Assembly (NCBI GenBank): GCA_013396995.1
Contig: VWZP01006003.1
Coordinates: 1,988,255 to 2,052,254 of the forward strand
DNA length: 64,000 bases
DNA from: Dicaeum eximium
Lineage: Eukaryota; Chordata; Aves; Passeriformes; Dicaeidae
Direction of reading: 5' to 3'
Position numbers and translations under genes: made by a program. Positions 56,807 through 64,000 of the stretch are shown in pieces. Under the pieces are notes generated by a model. That model did not search any database, was not told the DNA's origin, and saw nothing but the letters and a program-made list of their open reading frames with translations. The stretch's first letter is position 1. Every line of letters starts with the position of its first letter.

Positions 56807-59800
56807 AACAATTCTTATCTCAACCCACCAGTTTTACCTTTTTCTGATCTCATCCCTATTCCACCATGGGTAGAGGGAGGAAGAGAGCGAGCAGCTGCAA
56901 GATGCTTACTTGCTGGCTGGGATTAATCCACAAGACAAAGAAAATGTATTGAAAAGTCAAACCTTCCATAATGGGAGGGAATAGAAAGGTATACATAGAA
57001 TATCACGATGGGTATATATCACTCTGAGTGTTTATACTGCTACAGCCTTGGTCCTACGCTCCTGTGGAAGAAGATCCTTCTGTTTCCTGTGTTGTTTTTT
57101 GTTTGGTTGGTTTTTTTAAATGAACTTGATATTGTTTGGGACACCCTACCCTTAATGAGGAGGAAGGATGAGGCTGGAGCATGGGTGCTGTATAAAATAT
57201 GATCCTGCCCTACATACCTGAGAACATTTCCAGCTCATGGATTGTGTGGTTTAAGATAGAAAACAGCTCCTCAGCCACCTTTTAACCTCAGTTGCCCTCA
57301 TTAGCTGCAGAAACGTTGCCTCAAGACCCACGAAGTTTACAGACAGAGCTCCTAAACTGGTTAAATCCCACAGCCCTGCTGACCATCATCCTAGAGGCAC
57401 TTGCTTATTTTCAGCCACCTTTCCCAGGTCAGGCAGGTGTACGTGCCTGACTCCCTCCAGGTTGCTGAATCAAGGATCTGGGCAGTGACTCTACAGAGGG
57501 GCACCTCTTCCCCAGCAGCTGGTGATGACAGGAAACCTCAATCTGTGGGGAATGGTGGAACCTGACTGATCAGCTGTGCCCCAGGCACCCCCTTGCAGCA
57601 CAATCTTCCCAGAGCCCCCCACATGAGGTGTAAAGGGATCCATGATGCCCTGCACACAACAGTGACACTGCAGGCACACCAGCTCTGCGTTTGTGGTGAC
57701 CTTCCTGCCACCACACTGCTCCGGGAGGACTCCCCTCTCTGTGCAGGCTCTGGGATGGGTCTCTGGCCCTGGAGGCAGCACCTTCAGTGCAGGAGGCAGC
57801 AGGTGAGTTCAGTGGTGAGTCTGCATATTGCTTCATAGGGGTGAATAGAGCCCACTTACAGCAAAGCATTTGAGGAATGTCTTAATTAAAAGTCCATCTA
57901 AAAAGTTTCAGAGAAAAAATGCATCTCAAGATTCTCTGTGGAAAAGAGCAGTGTATTTTGATAAATTCCAACCACACTATGTATCAGTTATTGCACATAA
58001 TGGATGCTGTATAGATACAACGGTACAGATGCACTGTGACAATTGTGGTATTTGCTTTTGGGGTTGTAATCCTTTGTACCAGCAGTACCTAGATATGTCT
58101 ACATAGTATCCTTCCCAGAGACACTTGCCATCTTCCAGTTAATAATAGTATCTGTACATTGGAGCAAGTGAGGAGTATATCACATATAGACAATCTGTTT
58201 TTATTGCTTTCATCTTTACTTTACAGGCAGGTGTGTGATCTGAACATCAGCCAGGAGCTTTAATAATAATCTTCTGTTTCAAAACATCTTAGAAAATGCC
58301 TGTTTGGGATGGGCAGATTTATAATATATCCATGGCACACTAAAACATAAGTGGAAGCCTCAAATCCCTGGGAAATATCCTGTCCCTGTCTGGGAGGGAT
58401 TTCTGTCCTCCCAAGTTTTTCATGGTGGGCCTGGGGATCCAAGAGATTCTTTGAAGCCAGCAAAACATTTGCAACCTATAGACAAGGGTTTTTTAGCAGG
58501 TGCAATCTGAATCCAGCATCTCTTGGATCCAGCTGCAGAGATGTAGTCTGTCTTCCCCCACTCATGCACTCATTTGTGTGCATGTGCTTGATTCTCTCCC
58601 AAAGGTCAGCTTCATTAACCTTGGGGTTATGCTTTGTGTCAATATGCCCTTGTATCTGATCTGCATGGAAATGTCATTTTCCTTACATGTCTCCCATGCA
58701 AACGTTCCCAAGCCTGAGCCTGCGTAGCTGGTGGGATGTGCTGCAGTGGTGATGCTGCTGCCAGCGCAGCTGTGCTGCTCAGGCACTACTTGGTGCCTAT
58801 GCCCCCTACTTTTGTCCAGCACATTCTGTAGAGGTACCTACACGCTCTCTGAGGTGGTGTGAGCACTGCCCCACGGTGTGTGCTGCTCTCTGCTGCAGGG
58901 GTTCCTGTGCGTGCTCTGCAAAGCTGTGGGGGCCTCCCTGCCCAGAGGTGCAGCCTGCACAGCCGAGAGCACCCAGCAAGGCAGACAGCAACGAGCTCTG
59001 GCACAGCGGGGCTCTGCCTTCCCCCTCACCCTGTTCCTATCTGCCTCCCTGCAGGGCTGAATTTCACAATGAAGTTCCCACCTCCTGAACAAGTTCATTG
59101 CTTCCTGCTTTCCTCTGGATGTGATCCTCAGAGAGCCTGAGCACTGAGCTAGCTCCTGCTGCTTTTGACAAGCAGACAGCAGTAGCTGGAGCAGGCTCCT
59201 GAGGCCAGCAGGAATGCAGGATGCTCAGCACTCCATGGGAGCATCCCTTGGTGCGTGGCTGTGCGCCTGCGCACGCCGCTGGAGCCCAGGGACACCGGGG
59301 CGGGGCTGAGGCAAAGAAGACATTGGAGCACAAGTGACATTATCTCAATATAATTTCTAAAACTCTATTGATTGAACAGATAAAATACCTCTGATCTATT
59401 TTTGTTATTTCTGTTACAAAATATCAGCCATTTGGACTCTTTGCTAGGTGTGACCACACCACTTTTCCCAAAGGAAGCTTTTGTTGGTGATATCTACAGC
59501 AGGAGACAGGTACAGACAGACAGGTGCTTTCAAAAGCCTACGCATAGGTAACACTTCTGTTGCTAGATTTTAAAAAGACACATTCAGATGGGGTTGTGAC
59601 TAGTGCTGAAGAGCTGGGTGACTTCAAAGCTGCTGTCCCAGGCATGGCTGCGAACGAGAGGGCAGGACAAGGACAGCTCTAGCTCACAAAACGCTGCCAG
59701 CAGTCCCTGGAGCCCACACTAGCACCGTGAGGCAGCTGGTGGAGTGGGAGATGGGGGGAGCTTGCTCAGCAACTTGCATTTCAAAGCAGAGACTCTGCCA

Positions 59801-62387
59801 AGCAGCAGCATCCTTGGTTTAGGGCTCAGATTGGTTTTGGAAATCTCAGAAACATGTGCACATGGTTGCAGGTTGAGCCTTCTGAAAAACAGGTAACAAA
59901 ACTCAAGCCCTTATGGCTTGGAGGCCTTCAAATGCTTCCAAACCTGGTGGTACCTTTCATTATGAGTATTGACGAAATTCAGGTTGTGGATCATACCCAC
60001 ACCTTTCATCTGCAGGCAGGAGAGAAAATGTGAACAGTGGGATGCTTTGAAGGCCTTGTGAAAGCACTAAGTGTTGCTAACCCAGCAGCCAAGACTATGG
60101 CATTACAAATTACTATGGCAGCAGAAAAGCACTGCATTAAACCCAAATTGTTTGCAAGGCTCAATTCTCCTGTCACATTTTCCCATCCCTTTGCTACTGG
60201 TGCAAACAGATGAATTTCACTGGGCCTGCACCAGCATGAGCAAGCATCAGGATAGAGCCTGATGTAACACAGCTCAGTCCCTCCTACTGTTCAGCAAAGC
60301 CACCTTCTCATTTAGCCACTGACTGTCCAACACTCACTGCAGAACACTTTTCACTAGGTTTCTGTTTTCTCTCTCCCCCCACTCCTTTTTAATATAGAAG
60401 GGCATGAATTTGGCAGCAAAAACACACTGGTTCATTTGGATTGAGCTAATCTCTGCAGCAGCTCCCTGCCTGACTCCTCCACCTGAAAGATTGTGCTAGG
60501 TTCATGATCAGAATCACTGCTGTCAAGAGCTGGTGATTTTTCTTTGGGCTGGTCCTTCCAGGTGGGCTGTGGTACACATTTTGTCCTTCATTAGGCTGTC
60601 ACTGAGATGCTGCTTCTAGCCTGGCCCCTGTCAGTCTGTGTGCAAGGGTCTCTTCACAGCTGTATGGCTACCCTGAGCCTGTGTGTCTCGCTGGCACGTG
60701 GGAGGGCTGTGGGAGCAGACAATACAGTAGATCAGACGAGGTGCAGATATGTTTTAAAGTGCTTGTCATCCTTTGAGACCAACCTTCCAAGGAAAAAAAA
60801 AATTAAAAAATCTGTATTTTGAAGTGAAGTCGGAAGGGCTCGACTCCGCAGTGGAATTTTGACCAACCTGTTCCATGACAACCTGGAATGCAGTAGTTCT
60901 GAGCCTCTCCAGCTAAACCCAACTGAAGATGTGGTAGCCAGCAGGCTAGAAGACAGCAAGGGTTATCTACATTTGCTTCTCTGTCCAAAGCTCAAGGCCA
61001 GCAGTAGCCTTTGCAAGGTCAGGAAAACAGAACCAGCTTGCCCTGAGAGAATAGTCTGCCTCAGGTACCTCAGCACTTCTTCACTCACTTCTACCCTTCA
61101 TCCAGCATGGAGAAGGGAGTCTCGAGGCAGTTTCCTTATTTCCTCTTTAGATTCTTGTAGCTCTTCCAATCAATTATTAAAGCAGCAAACATCTTGTGTA
61201 GGAACTTCATAGGCATTGTTATAAATATTTTATCTAAAAAAAATTATTTCCTCAAGTATCTTAAGGTTTTTTGCTGTTGTCACTTTGTGTTGAATGTCAA
61301 GTAAAATCTAATTTATTTATTTTAACACACACACAGAGCTTCATTGGCTCACTGCACTATGGAAAAAAACCCCAAACTAGTACTGCCTTTCCTCTCAGAC
61401 AGTGAAATAACTACTGGGAAGGAGGACAGTGCCAGTGCCTCCTGGAGACCCATTCCACTGCAGCAGTGAGCAAAAACAACAGCAGCCACACTCTGCATTG
61501 ACCAGTGGCAGATGCCATGCATGCTTTCTTGGGAAGCTATGGACAGCCCAGATGAGGTTCTGGCTGCTGTGAGCAGCAGGGTGTCACCCTCGAGGGACTC
61601 AGCAGCAGACCAGGCCAGCTGTGCCTCACAGCTGGCTGGGGGGTGAGGGGCTGAGCCAGGGGTGAGGACCTCTCCTAGCATCCAGTTCAGGATGTGGAGC
61701 ATCCAAACTGCCCTGGGGGGCTGGCTAGGAGTAAGCTCTGATCTGGAGGGAGACTGGGCTTCTATTCAGGCTTTTCTTACAATCTTTTCTGTCATCTGCT
61801 TCTGCAGTCTTCCCTGAGGCTGTGCTTGTGGGTACATTTGCTATTGCAGATAGAAGTGGCAGCCTGGTGCCCAGCTAAGCAAACAAGTCAGACCCCCTGG
61901 CACAGCTGGGTCCATGGCTCACGCTCAGGCAGAAGGGGGACCTGGAAGTGGGCAAGTTCCTGCTGAGGAGGGCTGGCCAAGTGCAGGAGAACTGTCACTC
62001 CAGCCCCCTCTGTTTCCCTAACTCCAGCTGGGCTTCTGCCCAGGTCACACGTGTGAACTCCCTGAACTTTCCAGCACAGCCATGGAGCATCCAGGGAGCA
62101 CTGAGGAGAGCTGAGCCCATCCCTGATGCACTGTGGCTTTTGTCACTGGCAATGGCCCCAGAGATCAGCACACTGGCACAATCCCTAAGGAAATTACTGT
62201 GTGGCTTTTACGCCACAAGGTAAAAAAAGGTTTTCTGCATCTGTCTTTTCCTGTCCCGCTTTTCCTGACATTTTGCACATCCCCACCGCTGGCAACAACT
62301 CCTGCCATTCCTTACCCTACATCATCAGCACTCAGTACCCAGTGCTCATGTCTCAGCCTCACACAGAAAGGAAGAGCATTTCTCTCA

Positions 62388-62408
62388 TAAAATAAAATAA
62401 AAATAAAG
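62388..62408. repeat. AAAAT-type low-complexity run
   Basis: AAAATAAAATAAAAATAAA: short A/T-rich repeat. Confidence 0.8.
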
Positions 62409-62981
62409 GCCCAAAAAGGCATTCTGTCCTATTTTAGAATCCTAAAGTTGATCTTCTTAAACCTCGAAGGGAGATAGAATGAGTGAGTGAGACCAAAGCC
62501 TTTAAGCTAATTAATACCTTTCCCTCCCTACTGCACAGAGATTTTTTTTTTCTAAAAATACATCCACAGCCCATTTTTAATGCTGTCTTTCTTCACATCA
62601 ATGTCCCCAATAAAGCAGAGAAGACGAGCTGTCATCTCTATCTCAGGATCTGCCTCTCCTCTCACTTTGAAGCTGGGATAGAGAGGGAGAGAGAAGAGGG
62701 CTTGGAATGTGGTATCTGGGCAGCTTTCCTATAGGAAGGGCTGATGGAGGTAAGAATATAGCCGGGCAAGAGATACAGATGGGACCTCACATGAGTGGTC
62801 CCCAAAAAGTCCCTTCCCTCTTACACAGGTGCAAGAGCCCAAGTGAATGGAATACCCACCCCAGAAGGTGAACATAACACTCAGCTTTGCTTTCAGAGTA
62901 CAAAAATGTGGGTGGGCAGGAAACACAAAACCAGCCAGAAGAAGGAAACCAGAGGTGGGTCTGTTTTAGAGAAGACAATCT

Positions 62982-63008
62982 TGTGTGTGTGTGTGTGTGT
63001 GAGTGTGT
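62982..63008. repeat. GT dinucleotide microsatellite
   Basis: About nine GT units, one GA interruption, then three more units. Minus-strand frames across it read as His-Thr runs and are artefacts. Confidence 0.9.
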
Positions 63009-64000
63009 TGAGGTGGGAGGGCACCTCTCGGTGCCGTCTCTTTGGAAAAGTACACATCCATTCCAGGAAGATCCCTGGACTGAACCCCTCCCTTCTGCTC
63101 CCTCAGAGCTGCTTGGTGTTTCCTTAGCAAGCATGCGCATACATACGCTACCATACAGGTGTATTTACAGGTGGTGAGGTCTGCTAGATCTCAGCAGAAG
63201 TCTCTGGTACAATGCTCCAACATAACAACAGAAAAAGTTTTGGTGTTCAGTGAGGCCATCTTTGTCTTGTACTGCAGCTCAGGACAGTCTCTCCTCCTCT
63301 CAAGCTCTCTTCCACTTGTGCACTCCTTCATTTGGAGCCGGCTGCTGCAAGGAGATAATACCTGGAGAGCCATGAGGACGCAGCGTGGCAAATGGTGCAA
63401 GTTCTCACTCCAGCTTAGCAGGTGGCAGCAATGGTGGCAGGAGAACTCCACCCCCAGGAGTGCCCCAAGGTCGGCCCTTGGCACGGGTGAGTCCATTTCT
63501 CTCCGAGGCTGGCAAAGTTTCAGGGTGGGTACAAACCTATGGCCAGGTAAATGCAAGGCAGGAAAGGAAGCTGAGGGGTAGGAGACGGAAGACACGGTGC
63601 CTAGAAAGCAGCAGGTCATTGAGCCTCTGAGGAACAGGGCAGCAAAGTGCTACATGGGAACAGCACGAGCACAGAGGCCAGCTGGGCTGGCAGGGTGTGA
63701 GGATGTGTGAGCATGTAGGTTGGCAGTTTCTATAGATGGCTCCTCACAAATAGCATCATTTTGAGGGGAGACGGGGTAAGAGTTAGGTCAGTTGGCTTTT
63801 TTTTTTCTTTTCTTCTCGTTTTACTAAAAAATAAATCACAAACTAGATCTCTGTAGGCAGAAAGGGTCCCTGGGAGGTGGTGGGGAAGGGAAGCAGGGAA
63901 GTCTGTGCTGTTTGGTGCTGGTGGCATGGCTACACGAGGCTGCGTGAGCCACTGGAATACCTGCGCCTCTGAAGCAGCGAGCCGGGGGGGCAGTACTGGT

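Larger units (their letters stand above)
53481..64000. other. Downstream intergenic DNA or 3' UTR/introns of an unseen neighbour
   Basis: No exon could be supported in 10.5 kb on either strand. GC-rich parts (54000-55400, 55750-56030, 58850-59080) give overlapping frames on both strands. A long AT-rich, ORF-poor block lies at about 57840-58330. Simple repeats are listed separately. From memory of the human gene order, the next gene may be IQSEC3 in the opposite direction, but no exon of it is recognised here. Confidence 0.45.

Noticed and set aside
58859..59140. Three overlapping + frames after an acceptor-like TCTCTGCTGCAG
   Set aside because: All three frames are open at once, which reflects stop-poor GC-rich DNA; none resembles a known protein.
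1..64000. tRNA, rRNA, microRNA, CRISPR array or bacterial-type system
   Set aside because: No cloverleaf-type sequence, regular spaced repeats or operon structure was noticed on reading both strands; no folding or covariance search could be run.

Overview
This is vertebrate nuclear DNA, almost certainly from a bird and probably a passerine. The protein-coding parts are short exons with GT-AG introns, intergenic distances are long, the interspersed repeats are CR1 LINE tails, and there is a solo LTR of a type I recognise from songbird genomes. No prokaryotic gene, operon, CRISPR array, rRNA or tRNA was seen. Most long open frames are chance frames in introns and intergenic DNA.

Two genes of the SLC6 (sodium- and chloride-dependent neurotransmitter transporter) family lie head to tail on the + strand. 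At the left edge are the last two coding exons (747-917 and 3498-3644) of a betaine/GABA transporter, best matched to SLC6A12 (BGT1), ending in a PDZ-type tail. About 23 kb further on starts a complete GAT1-type GABA transporter. I could assemble all 14 coding exons (26810 to 49541) with matching splice phases into a 600-residue protein with the 12-membrane-segment fold, the sodium, chloride and GABA contact residues, the extracellular disulfide and three N-glycosylation sequons. Its N-terminus, C-terminal tail and several core residues differ from the strongly conserved GAT1 encoded by SLC6A1, so I read it as a separate SLC6A1-like paralogue.

Layout: 1-3644, end of SLC6A12; 3645-26703, intergenic DNA holding an LTR fragment fused to a CpG-dense block (6577-7170), a solo LTR on the minus strand (13248-13919), a CR1 tail (about 15874-15940) and simple repeats; 26704-49541, the GAT1-like gene, with an unexpected CpG island inside intron 1 (about 28760-29340), a CR1 tail, a 42-bp tandem duplication and a possible retroviral remnant with a perfect 15-bp hairpin in intron 13; 49542-64000, the 3' UTR of that gene followed by about 14 kb in which no exon could be supported.

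The two transporters would both clear GABA (and, for BGT1, betaine) using the sodium and chloride gradients. The order repeats that of SLC6A11 followed by SLC6A1 elsewhere in vertebrate genomes, which suggests a duplicated transporter block in which the GAT1-like member survived here. I saw no new kind of biological system. The most interesting items are this extra GAT1-like gene and the CpG island inside its first coding intron.
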